Shown here: one piece after another, positions 41,800 to 52,429 of the stretch
Layout: each line of letters opens with the position of its first letter
How positions within the stretch are numbered: the first letter of the stretch is position 1
Assembly: GCF_000372725.1 (NCBI RefSeq)
Contig: NW_005198537.1
Location: forward strand, 291,572 to 355,571
Direction of reading: 5' to 3'
Length of the DNA: 64,000 bases
Source: Emiliania huxleyi CCMP1516
Taxonomy: Eukaryota; Haptophyta; Isochrysidales; Noelaerhabdaceae
Program-made: the position numbers and the translations under genes
The notes under the pieces: model-generated
Database searches by the model: none
Seen by the model: only the letters and a program-made list of their open reading frames with translations
What the model was told of the DNA's origin: nothing

Positions 41800-42720
41800 G
41801 GAGGACAGGAGAGAGAGAGCTTTTGTGGTGTTGGTGTACGCAATAACGGGACAGGGTAGTCGTTCTCTCTAGCTCCCCTTCTAGCTCTTAGCATGAGCTG
41901 CGCCCTGTGTCCGACCCCTTTTGCGCAGCAACACCTTAAACTTTTACCTCCTATCCCAAAAGTTATTTAGTACCACCCCCCTACCGCCGCCCAGTACGTG
42001 CTCCGCAGCTGAGCCCACGCACCCCACAGCAGCTCAGGGACACAATGAGCTCGCATACAAGTGCTGGTACGCACAGCTCGACGCGTACTCGAATGCTGCC
42101 ACTGTCATTCTAGCCGGCGAGCGGCGGCGTCACAGCGTCGACTCTCGCATCGCGATGAGACGCACTGCTTGCCCAGACGCGCGCCTTGGCGCGCTCCTGT
42201 GGTGCAGGAGGAAGGCCAGCGGTCGTGCTGCGCAGGCCCGGCCGTCTGGCTGAAGGGAGCAGCAGCTGGCGCTCAACAGCAGCGCTGGCGAGCGGCGCAG
42301 CCACACCACACTCCCGCCAAGCCACGTGTCATTTCCCGCCAAGATTTGGCGCCAAAATGGCACTTTAGTGTCCACCTAGCCACGTGGTCGCGGCCTGAAG
42401 CTCCAAGCTTCTGGGACTGAGGTCCCACATCGCTGGACTCCATTTGTGTGCAGGAGGCACCCTTCCGATCGTTCGCCGATGTCCGAAACCGGGGTGGTAC
42501 TAAATAACTTTTGGGATAGGAGGTAAGGTAGGCCCTCCAAATTTCGATCTGAGCATAGCGGAGTGAGCCCCCATTTTTAAAAGGGCGACGGAGCTTGCGT
42601 CCTAGCCTCCAACAACGCCTCCCCGGCGCAGAGGGGCCTCCGGAGGGATGCTCAACCGCTCCACGCCACGCCGTTTGCGGCGGTCCTCTTCCCAGCTCCG
42701 CTGACGGCGGGTGCGTTATT
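41790..42720 (+). repeat. Dispersed repeat R, copy split by a TIR element
   Basis: Repeat R runs 41785-41945 (GGTAGTTGTGACCCCCC to GCAACACCTTAAACTTT) and resumes at 42530 (GTAGGCCCTCCAAATTTCG to GACGGCGGGTGCGTTATTT). At 52905-53275 these two parts are continuous, so the middle 580 bp are an insertion. The repeat ends about 75 bp upstream of the VAC14 start codon. Confidence 0.9.
41946..42525. mobile_element. TIR element with perfect 34-bp ends, about 580 bp
   Basis: Left end ACCTCCTATCCCAAAAGTTA then TTTAGTACCACCCC (41946-41979) and right end 42492-42525 are exact inverted complements. It sits in repeat R at a TA-type target (left ...CTTTTA, right TAAGG...). The interior has no enzyme gene, so it is non-autonomous. 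Perfect ends suggest it is young. Confidence 0.9.
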
Positions 42721-42797
42721 TTGTCGCTCGCTCCGCTCTCGCGCCTGGTCTGCTTCGGTCGGCAGATCAGATCAAAGCTCAAGCCTCTTCACACCTC

Positions 42798-45700
42798 ATG
42801 AGCCTCCTCCCCGCGTCCACGATCCGCGCGCTCGGCCAGAAGGAGTACGAGAAGCGCAAGCAGGCGGCGCTTGAGGTCGAGGCCCACGTCCGTGAGCTGC
42901 GCGACGCGCAGCAGTACGAAAAGATCAACGCGATCGTCAAGCACCTCGCGCTCGAGCTGGCCAACTCGGCGCAGGCGCACGTGCGCAAGGGCGCGCTGCA
43001 CGCCCTCTCCGGCACCGCCATCGGGCTGCGCCAGCACGCTGGCCAGATGCTGCCGCAGCTGCTGCCGCCGGTGCTGTCGGCGCTCTCGGACCCCGACCCG
43101 CGAGTGCGGTACACGGCGTGCGAGGCGCTGTACAACATCGCAAAGGTGGCGCGCTCGTCGTGCGTGGCGCACATCAACGAGATCTTCGACGGCCTCTTCA
43201 AGCTCTCCGCCGACACCGACGTGCAGGTCCAGAACGGCATGCAGCTGCTCGACCGGCTGATGAAGGACGTCGTCACCGAGTCGGAGGCGTTCGACCTGGC
43301 CGCCTTCATGCCGCTGCTCGGCGAGCGGATCTACGTCTCGAACCCCTTCTCGCGCCAGTTCCTCGTCGGATGGATCTCCACCCTCGGCTCCGTCCCAGAC
43401 CTCGACCTGGTCGCCCACCTGCCAGTCTTCCTCGACGGTGTGAGACACGTCCGAGACACTCCCGAGCACACGAGGCACTTCCGATCGCTTCCGAACCCAC
43501 CTCCGAGGCGCCTCCGAGACTCCTCCGAGGCACCGCTCAGACCGCTGCAGAGCTCGTGACTCCTCCACATCCTCCAGGCCTCTTCCACATGCTCGCCGAC
43601 GCGAACCGCGAGATTCGGACCCAGACCTTCGATGCCCTCAACCAGCTGCTGCGCGAGATCGGAGAGGCGGAGGAGGCGGCCTCCCTCCTTCCGCCCTCCC
43701 CCCTCCCCCCTCCACCCAGCCCCTCCGGCGTCACGCGTGTGGCGGAGGTGCCGTCGGGCGCATCTCTCCTCCGCTGTCTCTCCTCCCACCTCCGCCGCCG
43801 CCTCGCCCAAGGCCCTCTCCCGCGCGCCGCCCGCCGGCAACAGGCCCCCCGGGCCCCTTGGGGCTCCGCCGGCAGCCGCCCCCCCCCCCCGCCCCCCCCG
43901 GGCTCAGGTGGACTACGCGCCGCTCTTCCACGTCCTCGTCACGCACTGCTCCTCGCGCGACAAGTTCACCACCCTCACCTCCCTCTCCTGGCTCCACCCG
44001 CTCATCTCGCACGCGCAGGCGCCGCCGACGCCGCCCCCCCCTCTCCCATCACCCCTCCCATCACCCCTCCCACCACCCACCCCACACGTCGCCCACCCCA
44101 CACTCCGCCCTCGGCCGCTGCGACGCCCGCGGCGTGTGTCGTCAGGCCCTGATGCTCCCCTTCTGCGCGCCCGTCCTCAACGCGGTCCTCTCGAGCCTCT
44201 CGCACGCGCAGACGCACCGCCCCGCCGCCCTCCTCCCCGCCCCTCCCGGACCCTCCCCTGCGGACCCTCGCCGTAGGCACCCCGAGGAGGAGCTGCGCGA
44301 GGCGGCGGCGCGCGCAGACACCTCGCTGCGCGCTCTGCTGCACCAGTCCAACGCAGCGCAGTTCGAGATGGGCGCGCCCGCGCCGCTCGCGCACCCGGCA
44401 GGCGCGCGCCGTCGGAGCGCGCAGAGAGCGCTCGTTGAGTAGGCACCGTGCTGCACGCGCTGGCGGCGCACCTCTCCTCCGCCTACGTGCCCACCCTGCT
44501 CGCCGCGCTGCAGTGGGCGCGCGTTGCCGCCCCGCAGGGGGGAGGGAGGGAGGCTCCTCGCCGTGAGCGCGCCACACACCGACGCGGGAACTGTCTAGGA
44601 ACTGTCTAGGGAGGAGCCGCACACCGACGCACCTCTGGCGCAGGTGCACATGCTTCTGCTCAAGAACGCGGCGAGCGTGCTGGAGCTCGCGCCGCAGCTG
44701 TGGCCCCCTCTCTTCAAGTGCCTCGGCAACCCGTCCGAAGAGGTCGTACGCCTCGCGCTCGAGGCTCCTCCCTAGACAGTTCCTAGACAGTTCCTAGACA
44801 GTTCCCAGAGGCTGTTCGGCGCGGAGCGTCGGAGGCGCCGCCGCACGGGACCTGCCTCCCTCCCGCCACGCCGCGTCCGAGGCGCCCGCCCGCCGCCCCC
44901 GCCGCCCGCCCGCCGCCCCTCCCAGGCGCTCGCCAAGATGGTGGACGGCCGCGACCAGCACTCGGCGCAGCACTCGGCGCAGCACTCGGCGCAGCCCGGC
45001 GGAGGAGCGTCGAGCCTCAAGCTGCAGGACGGCGCCGCCCCCGACGGTACGGACCACATGGCCGCCTTTTGCGAGCAGCTGCTCGCGCTGCTGCGCGCCG
45101 AGCGGCCGCTGCTCGAGCGGCGAGGCCGGCTGATCGTGGCGGCGCTCTGCGAGACGCTCGGGCCGCGCGGCATCTTCGAGACGCTCGCGCGAGGCCTCAC
45201 CTCGGAGGGGGACCTCGACTTCGCGTCGCAGATGGTGCAGGCGCTCAACGTGCTCGTGCTGACGTCGGCGGAGGCGCTCGCGCTCCGCTCGCTGCTGCGC
45301 AAGGGGGTTGGCACCGCCGAGGGCGCCGCGCTCTTCCGCACGCTCTACCCCGCCTGGTGCCACAACCCGGCCTCGCTCCTGTCGATGTGCCTCGTCGCGC
45401 AGGCGTACGAGCACGCCGCTGAGCTCGTGATGCAGTTCGCGTCGCTCGAGATCACGCGCCGCCCTCTCCGCCGGACCGCCCCGGCGCGGCGCGCGGGCGG
45501 CGCCCCGTCACCGCCGTCGGTCGGGAGTAGGCTCCCGTTCCTCCTCCAGATCGACAAGCTGGTGCAGCTGGTCGAGTCCCCGATCTTCACGCACGTGCGG
45601 CTCCACCTGCTCGAGCCGGAGCAGCACCCGCACCTCCTCCGCGCCCTCGGCGGCATCCTGATGCTCCTCCCGCAGTCGCCAGCCTTCCACACGCTGCAGG

Positions 45701-46132
45701 CGCCAACCCGCACACGCACGCACACCTCCCCCGCTCCCCGCCCGCGCTGCTCCGCCCTCCGTCGCCAGCACGCGGACTTGCCTGTCAACCTCGTCCGTCG
45801 CGCACGCCGCAGGCGCGGCTTGCGGCCGTCCCTGAGCTCGGCGCCCTTCCGTGCTCGCATGCAGGCTTGCAGACCCCCTTCCGCCAACCCCGCTTCCGCC
45901 TCCGCGCGTAGGCATATTCCGGCTGCAGCTCGAGGCGCGCAAGCCCTCCAAAAGCACCGCCTCGGACGCCGCCGCGTCCTCGCTCGACTGGCGCGGCTTG
46001 CTACAAACCTACAAGCAGGTGCAGCAGAGGCACGCCGACCGGCTCTTGGAGCAGCCTCGGGGCGCGGGCGGCCTCGACGCGTCGTCTGGTGCCAGAGGCT
46101 TGCCGTCAGAGCACACAGCAGGCCGGGCGTGA
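42798..46132 (+). CDS. VAC14: VAC14 homologue, scaffold of the PIKfyve/Fab1 lipid kinase complex
   Basis: Predicted 720 aa from 11 exons, phase-consistent. Introns: 43438-43577 (GT), then nine GC-AG introns: 43667-43907, 44019-44145, 44208-44276, 44372-44442, 44517-44643, 44764-44925, 45456-45530, 45700-45812 and 45865-45911 (47 bp). HEAT-like N-terminal repeats include VRYTACEALYNIAKVA and NGMQLLDRLMKDVVTESEAF, the latter a VAC14 signature, then IYVSNPFSRQFLVGWISTLG. The conserved C-terminal domain reads LYPAWCHNPASLLSMCLVAQ, then YEHAAELVMQFASLEIT and IDKLVQLVESPIFTHVRLHL, ending in MLLPQSPAFHTLQ and a charged tail. VAC14 holds Fab1/PIKfyve and Fig4 together on endolysosomal membranes to make PI(3,5)P2. 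Length is close to yeast and human (about 780-880 aa), slightly short. Confidence 0.93.
44588..44793 (+). repeat. Perfect 31-bp inverted repeats flanking VAC14 exon 7
   Basis: GAACTGTCTAGG repeated then GAGGAGCC at 44588-44618 is the exact inverse complement of 44763-44793. They sit in introns 6 and 7, about 145 bp apart, and enclose exon 7 (44644-44763). The right arm starts at the last base of the exon and continues as CCTAGACAGTT tandem units. Confidence 0.9.
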
Positions 46133-46204
46133 AGTCCATCTGTGCCGCCATCTTTGTGTACATCCTACTATTTTTTATGTCGGTATATTTAACTATTATG
46201 TGCG

Positions 46205-46335
<131 letters not shown>

Positions 46336-46449
46336 CGCGCGCGCGTGCGCCCCTCTCGCAGGTCGCGCAGCTCGGCTCGCGATCGCTCTCTATCTCGTCT
46401 CTCTCTCTCTCGTCTGGTGACTGGTCTATCCCTGGTCTGGACGATTTTT

Positions 46450-46670
46450 TTCACGGTATCCACGGCGAGATATGGCGGGGTACCGCGGGATGCCGCGGGA
46501 TACTGCGGGATACTGGGAGAGACCGGGAGATACCGGGAGAACGAGATCCACCACGGGAGATACCGCCGCGGATACGGGCAGATACGGCGCGGGCAGATAC
46601 GGGCAGTCCAGATACGGGCAGATGGAGGAGAATACGCGGAGATAGAGGGAGATACGGGGAGATAGCGCAA
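46450..46670. repeat. GATACGGG-type degenerate minisatellite
   Basis: Units of about 10-11 bp, such as GGGAGATACC, GCAGATACGG and GGGATACTGC, are repeated irregularly. No gene. Confidence 0.75.
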
Positions 46671-46964
46671 AAGATCGTCCAGACTAGGCTCTAGGGCTTT
46701 TGGTCTCTCAGTCTCTCTCTCCAAATTCGCAAATTGGCGTCCATGGTCTCTCTCAGCTCTCACTGTCTCACATCGCTCTCCACACGACACAAATCACAAT
46801 ACTCTACCGTTTGGAATACACGCACGTGTATACGCCGCTCACGGTCACACCCGGCGCGCCGGCCAGGCCGGCCCCACCGCACCCGCGCGCGGCAAAAAAA
46901 CTCAAAACGGACGCCAAAATCCATGTGTCCTGTGTGTGTCAAGCTCCGCGAGCCTCCAGGGGAT

Positions 46965-48675
46965 TTAAGCGCTCCTGGCAGGAGCTCCTGGCACCTGGGG
47001 CGTACACAACGACGATGTGGTCTCGGCTGTGACGCGCTGTACACCTGCGGCATTTCTCTGACGAGCGAGTAATTGGAAAAGTAGAAACCTGAATAACACT
47101 CCAGAAACACTCCAACGGTCAGTGGGACATCGGTCGACGCAGCCATACCGGCTACCGTGTACGACGCGGCGCTCGAGCGCAGCTGATGACAACTCTCGTC
47201 TCTCGATCTCAGTACACCCCGTGCTGCACTCGCGCGAGACGCGGCCGCGTGATCCGCGGCCTCGGCTGTTCGATCGCCCCCGCGATCGGCCGAGCGGGTG
47301 GCCGAGCGGCGGCGCCGGCGGCCCGCCGCGATGGCCCTCCCCCGAGTCCACGGCGCTAGATCCCGCAGGTGGCGCATGGGCAAGTGGCGCCGTGTTCGGT
47401 GACGGTGGTAGCGCCGTCGGCCTGAAGGCTGGCGCGCGGACCCTCGAGCGCACGTTCACGTTGCGCTCGCGTGCCACCTCTGCCGCTGCTGCGGGCGGAA
47501 TGAGCGCCTTCCACTCCTCCGGCGCCTTGCGATAGCACGCGTCCATGCGCGTCAAGTTGGCCGCCGCAGCGCTCTCCGGATCGCAGATTGGAAGCGGGTA
47601 GTCCACTCCCACGATGCAGCTCGCTGCACGCTGCACCGTGAGCGGCGCCTTCCACGGCTCATACACGTACTCGTCGGGCATCCGCCGCAGGGCTGGCAGC
47701 CACTTCCGCACGTACCTGCCGCTGCGGTCATACTTGCGCGCGAAGTGGGCCGTCGAGTAGACGCGGTGATAGGTGTAGAAGGAGGTGGCCGAGAGCCACA
47801 TCCAGTTGGCGCTGTTGATTGCCCAGTCCGCATCCAAGAGGTGGCGGTCAAAGACGTTGCGCCCCGCCTCTCAATCGATCCATAGCTGCCCGCGCGTCAA
47901 GAAGCAAGCGACTACGTGGCGGAGCAAGTGGTGTAGCCAGCCGACCTCCTTCAGCTGCACCATGGCGGCGTCGATGAGCGGGACGCCCGTCGTGCCCCCC
48001 TCCCAGCGGCGGAGGGCCTCAGCCGCGTTGGCGTCTCTGGCGGGGTCGCGCCATTCCACCGTGAGGCACAGCGGGTTGTCGCGCGTCTGGCCAAAGTGCG
48101 GGCTCGAGGCGCTCAGAAGGTGAAAGAACTCCCGAAAGTAGAGCTGGCCGTGCAGCGACTGTGGCGGCGTCGTGTGTTGTCCCTCCGCCTGGCGCACGAT
48201 GGCGTCGAGGGCAGCGTGCATTGTGCGGCACGAGAGGCAGCCAAGCGAGAGGTAGGGCGAGAGCATCGTCGTGCTGCCGGGCGAGTACGGGAGGGGATTG
48301 GTATCGGGCTTGGAAAACGCGCACACCCATCCGGCGCGGGCGCACACGGCGGCGTCGAGTCGCGCAAGGGCCGCGCTCTCGCCGCCGCGCAGCCTGCTCG
48401 ATTCATCTGCGTCGCTCGGGGGCGCGTCAGTGTACCCCATGGCGCCGAGAGTGTCAGGCACGGTCATTGCAGCCTCCTCTTCCTCATTGAGGCCCGAGCC
48501 CCCCGCAGACAGGATCTTCGGAAGCCGCACGGGAGTCGGACGGGGCGCCGCGGGCGGGCCGACTGCTTCGATGAGGCGCAGGAAGTCGCTGTACTTGGTC
48601 GGGAGCGTGCATGATGGGCCACCGCAGCCCTCGCTAAGGCGCTCGATGTCGTACAGGTCCTGGCTTTGGTTTCAC
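46965..48675 (-). pseudogene. Cryptochrome/photolyase FAD-domain remnant
   Basis: The minus strand encodes the C-terminal half of a photolyase/cryptochrome: YSDFLRLIEAVGPP, LSPYLSLGCLSCR, QLYFREFFHLLSASSPHFGQ, GTTGVPLIDAAMVQLKEVGW, HHLLRHVVACFLTRGQLWID, then DADWAINSANWMWLSATSFY and RSGRYVRKWLPALRRMPDEY. These are the FAD-binding helices, including the DADxAxNxxNWxW stretch. The alpha/beta antenna-binding half that should precede it is not visible upstream of about 48675. The conserved WIDWExG has TGA at 47871-47873 in place of the second Trp, so the two halves are in one frame broken by a single stop. A sequencing error could explain the stop, but the missing half suggests a decaying gene. 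Closest class: animal-type CRY or (6-4) photolyase. Confidence 0.7.
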
Positions 48676-49691
48676 AACGCGTTTGGTCCTCGCTATGGTA
48701 CGGCTCACCAGATGCGACAGGAGGGCTAAAATCCGGAATATAGACTGCCAAGAGGGTGCTCTAGGCCGCGAAGACACCACACACGGTCTCCCTACTCATG
48801 CGCGGCTAGCAGGAGGGTGCCAAAAATGAGGCGCGTTGTGAAACCGCAGCTGGCCCCGCCGACGGGTAGCACAGGTCATGAGTGAGGCCACGCCAGCTGC
48901 CTCGGGTGCTCTGTGTGGTCGGCCTGGACCTTGCCGCAATCCTCGAGCAGCGGAGAAGCACTGTCCTTGAAGTCCAGACATGCTTCGCCGCCGTGGCGCA
49001 GCGCCGCAGTGCGAGCGAGCACTGCAGTGCAGTGATCGCTTGGACTGCGGCACCCATCGACTCCCTGCGCTCCGGGCACATTGGCACATGTGCCGGCGGC
49101 CTTGTGGATGGCTCGGACACGATCTGCACGATGGCGCGGCGTCGCGAGGCGGCCGTGTTGTGAAAACGAAGCTGTTGCGAAACCGAAGCCAGGACCTGTA
49201 CAGTTTATATTCCTTTGTTAGTGCCAGTGCGCGCCAGTCCCGTGCCTAGTGTCCCGCAGTTTTTTCTTTGGCGACTATTTCTTTGTTTGTTCAGTGTTAG
49301 TGCCAATGCGCCTGTCTGGTATACGTGTAGCCCCAGCCGACTCCGTGAACTCTCGGATCTCGAGTTGCGGAGCTTTCTGCTGCTCGGTTAGGTTAGGTTC
49401 GGTTAGGTTAGGGAGGAAGGTGAAGAACAGTCAGGCTCGGACTGGACACCAGCGCGGTATGGGTGGACGCCCCGGGGCGAGACAGAGCTCAAGACACGAA
49501 CTCTGTTCACGTAAACGCACAACCCCGGACCCGAAATCGCACAGAGTCACGCAACTCTGTTCACACAAAACACAACCCCGGCACCAAGACCCACTCAGTG
49601 CCAGTGCGCATCCCTGGCCACTAGTGCGCCATCCCTGGCCACTCCAGAATCTTAGCGGCAGTCACCCTATCCGGAGTCCGAGCCCTGCGTT
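48676..49691. other. Intergenic stretch with short telomere-like run
   Basis: No supportable gene. GGTTAGGTTAGGTTCGGTTA at about 49384-49403 is a short telomere-like array. CTCTGTTCAC...AACCCCGG is repeated near 49500 and 49556, and CACTAGTGCGCCATCCCTGG-type units follow. Confidence 0.5.
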
Positions 49692-50699
49692 ATGCTGCTG
49701 CTCGCATCATGCGTGGGCCTCGCCTGGTCCTGGTCGACGCGCACCGTCGGCGGTGTGCGCACGCGAAGCGCTCCGGCCGTCGCGGCCGCGGCAGCAGGAC
49801 TCGCCGCTGACGCTGCGATGGCGGCCGACGCCACTGACACTGCCGAGTATCTCTGGCGCGGTGAGGTGCCTCTCCCTGGCGCCGACTGTCAAGAGCGGCT
49901 GGTTGGCGCGTCGCCAGGCGTCGCGCTCCGCGTGCTTCGATGGTCGCCCACCGACTCTGCCGCCGCCGGCCGCCGGCCGCTGGTCTTTGTCGCAGGGTGG
50001 GGCAGTGTCTTTGAGGGATGGCGGCCGCTGCTAACGACGTGGGCGTCTCGCCGGCCGATCATCTACATCGAGACGCGCGAGAAGAAGTCCGCCGAGTTTG
50101 ACTTTCGGCCAAACGTCGCCGACTTTGCGATGGCGCGGCATGCTGACGACATCGCCGCTGTGCTCGCGGCGATCGGCGTCGCACCTTCCTCGGTCGACTG
50201 GTTCTCGTCGTCGCTCGGCGCGACCCTGCTGCTCGACGGCTTCCAGCGCGGCGCACTCGACGGCCGCGCGTCAGTCATGCTCGCGCCCAACCCCGCCTTC
50301 AAGTTTCCGCTCTGGGCGAGGCCGCTGCTGCGGCTCCCTCTGCCTCGGCGGGTGTACGCGCGGCTGCAGCCGCTGGGGATGTGGGCGGTGCGGCGGAAGA
50401 CGAAGGAGCCCGCGCAGCGCGCGCGGTACGAGCGCTCGCTCGCGGCGCAGGACCTGGAGCGGCTCGTGCTGAGCATGAAGGCGAACCTGGGGTACACGCT
50501 CCCTGCGGCGTGCGACGCGGTGGCGATGCCGTGCGCGGTGCTGGCCGCCTCGTCCGACACGCTGCACGGGATGGAGCAGGTGGCGAGCGTGGTGGAGCGG
50601 CTGCCCAACGCCACGCTGATCGAGGTGCCCTCCAACCAGTACGCGCACGAGGCGGACGTGCTCGCGGACGTGGAGCCGTTCTACGAGGCGGTCGGGTGA
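49692..50699 (+). CDS. Alpha/beta-hydrolase fold protein, probably organelle-targeted or secreted
   Basis: Intronless, 335 aa. It starts with MLLLASCVGLAWSWSTRT and an Ala-rich stretch that could be a signal plus transit peptide (plastid import in secondary-plastid algae). The core reads RPLVFVAGWGSVFEGWRPLL (oxyanion strand and loop), RPIIYIETREKKSA, and a nucleophile elbow DWFSSSLGATLLL, where Ser in SxSxG replaces the usual first Gly. Later come PCAVLAASSDTLHGMEQV (acid region) and NQYAHEADVLADV with the likely catalytic His. Substrate unknown. The putative triad Ser-Asp-His is present by position. Long minus-strand frames are shadows. Confidence 0.75.
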   Translation: MLLLASCVGLAWSWSTRTVGGVRTRSAPAVAAAAAGLAADAAMAADATDTAEYLWRGEVPLPGADCQERLVGASPGVALRVLRWSPTDSAAAGRRPLVFVAGWGSVFEGWRPLLTTWASRRPIIYIETREKKSAEFDFRPNVADFAMARHADDIAAVLAAIGVAPSSVDWFSSSLGATLLLDGFQRGALDGRASVMLAPNPAFKFPLWARPLLRLPLPRRVYARLQPLGMWAVRRKTKEPAQRARYERSLAAQDLERLVLSMKANLGYTLPAACDAVAMPCAVLAASSDTLHGMEQVASVVERLPNATLIEVPSNQYAHEADVLADVEPFYEAVG

Positions 50700-50844
50700 G
50701 GTCCGAGCGAGAGCGCGCGGCGCCGACAGGGCGCCGGGAGGTGTACCAAGCGCCTCGAGTGCATGCTACCGAGTACCGTGGTCTCTGCGGTCGTGCACGA
50801 GGCAGAGGTCTGGGAAGTAGTCCGCATACGATACACCCGGCCAC

Positions 50845-50950
50845 CCATACATGGACATGTGCATGTGCATGCACATGCACATGCAACATGCACATGACAA
50901 CATGTCATGTGCTCGAATGTGCATGCTGTGCATATGTGCATGCAGTGTCC
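50845..50950. repeat. ACATGT/GCATGC palindromic repeats
   Basis: Dense CATGTGCATGCACATGCAAC-type self-complementary units. A similar short stretch lies in a protease intron at 4863-4915. From 50700 to 51200 no gene is seen. Confidence 0.8.
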
Positions 50951-51201
50951 CATTTGCACAAAAATTGTGTGTGCAGTCGAGTCCCCACGCCGGTACGACT
51001 GACTTTTTTACACAGTGTCGAATTTCTAAAACCCTGTAAATCGGCACCCACGCCCGGGGGGCCGAATCCCCTCCCCACTCAAGTGTTTCACCGCCACCCC
51101 GAAAAATTCACAGCGCAGCGCCGAGGGTGGGGCGCTAGCTCTACACACGGCTTTAGGCCAGAGACCCCGCTCAAGCTTGCCCATCACGACCCGCCGCAGC
51201 G

Positions 51202-52045
51202 CTACTCGAGCTCGGCGAGGATGGCGTCCGCGCGTGCAGCGAGGCTGCCGCGAGGCTCAAGCTCGAGCCGGCCCTCCGCCTCGACGATCACCTGCGGGCG
51301 GCAAGGGCCGGAGGTGACGGCACGGCGTGAAGAGAGTAGGCGGTGCCCACGGCCAGGGGAGAGGCGGGGAGGCAACCAGAGGGGGCAGGGGCCGGCCGCG
51401 CTCCTTTCGGTCGCTGGAGTCCTCCGTCAGAAGCAGCTCGGCCCTGATCCGCGACACCTTGTCGGCAAAGGTGCGCGCTCGCGGCGGTGCCGCTTGCAGC
51501 GACGCAGGAGGCGGCGGCGGCGGCGACGGAACAGGCGGCCGCTGAAGCGCTGCAGCCGGCTCTGGCGGAGGCTGCGATTGCGGCGGCGGTGGCGGCAGTG
51601 GCGGCGGCGAGTGGTGGGACGGGTTAGTGAGCGGCCCCGGCACCGGCAGTGTTCTGGCCGAAGCGAGCAGCGACGAGCGGGACTGCGGCGACGGCCGTGG
51701 CGAGGGAGAGGGCTGCGGCGACGGCGACGGCCGTGGCGAGGGAGAGGGCTGCGGCGAGGGAGAGGGCTGCGGCGAGGGAGAGGGCTGCGGCGAGGGAGAG
51801 GGCTGCGGCGAGGGAGAGGGCTGCGGCGAGGGAGAGGGCTGCGGCGAGGGAGAGGGCTGCGGCGAGGGAGAGGGCTGCGGCGAGGGAGAGGGCTGCGGTG
51901 ATGGCGACGGCGATGGGGACGCCTGCGGTTTGGGCGTTTGATCGCCAGCGCGGCGTTCCCGTTTCTTTCCCACCACCGGTCGCGGGGAGGGAGACGGGCT
52001 GGGCGATGGCGACGGAGATAACGACGGCGAGGAGAGACCTGACAT
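51202..52045 (-). CDS. PSPSPQ-repeat protein with short helical C-terminus
   Basis: The start [13 protein letters not shown] leads through a basic [13 protein letters not shown] patch into about ten PSPSPQ units (18-bp repeat near 51700-51900), then a poly-Pro stretch and [19 protein letters not shown] likely last exon (51202-51290) after an acceptor GCCCGCAG reads [15 protein letters not shown] and ends [13 protein letters not shown] stop; the donor is unsure, with AGG|GCCGAG (GC) giving a phase-0 join. Overall it is an intrinsically disordered, hydroxyproline-type or cytoskeletal linker protein. No domain is recognised and no signal peptide is clear. Confidence 0.55.
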
Positions 52046-52177
52046 CGTTGCGCCTCGAACGCGCGAACAACAAAGAATAACTCCCGGCTGCCCGTTTTAG
52101 AGGCACGCCCTGTGAGCGGGGCGGGGTGCGCACTGTACCTCTGTGTTCGTGCGTTGCCCATCTCTACGGGAGATGAC

Positions 52178-52203
52178 TGCTCTATTTATTTATTTATTTA
52201 TTC
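52178..52203. promoter_or_regulatory. TTTATTTATTTATT box
   Basis: CTCTATTTATTTATTTATTT lies about 140 bp upstream of the PSPSPQ gene start, in the same orientation as the box near base 730. TATA-like function is inference. Confidence 0.3.
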
Positions 52204-52429
52204 TAGTCCTGTTTGCATGTACGATAAACTGGGTGTAACCCGGAATGTCAAATGTGCTGCTCTTACCGGCTATACAATTGTACTATTAGGTAGGGTGGGA
52301 CGCCAAGCAAGAGAGAGATTTTGAGATTTTGCAAGCAAGTGGCAAATCACCCTCTTTGTCGGTCCGCGCTCGCCACCGCCGCCCGCTTTATTTAGACCAG
52401 TTTCGCACGGAGATGGACAAGCCTCAAGC

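Noticed and set aside
49384-49410. True telomere
   Set aside because: Only five GGTTA-type units, flanked by ordinary sequence and genes; at most an interstitial trace.
51700-51910. CRISPR-like array of 18-bp units
   Set aside because: Contiguous in-frame PSPSPQ codons inside a coding region, with no spacers.
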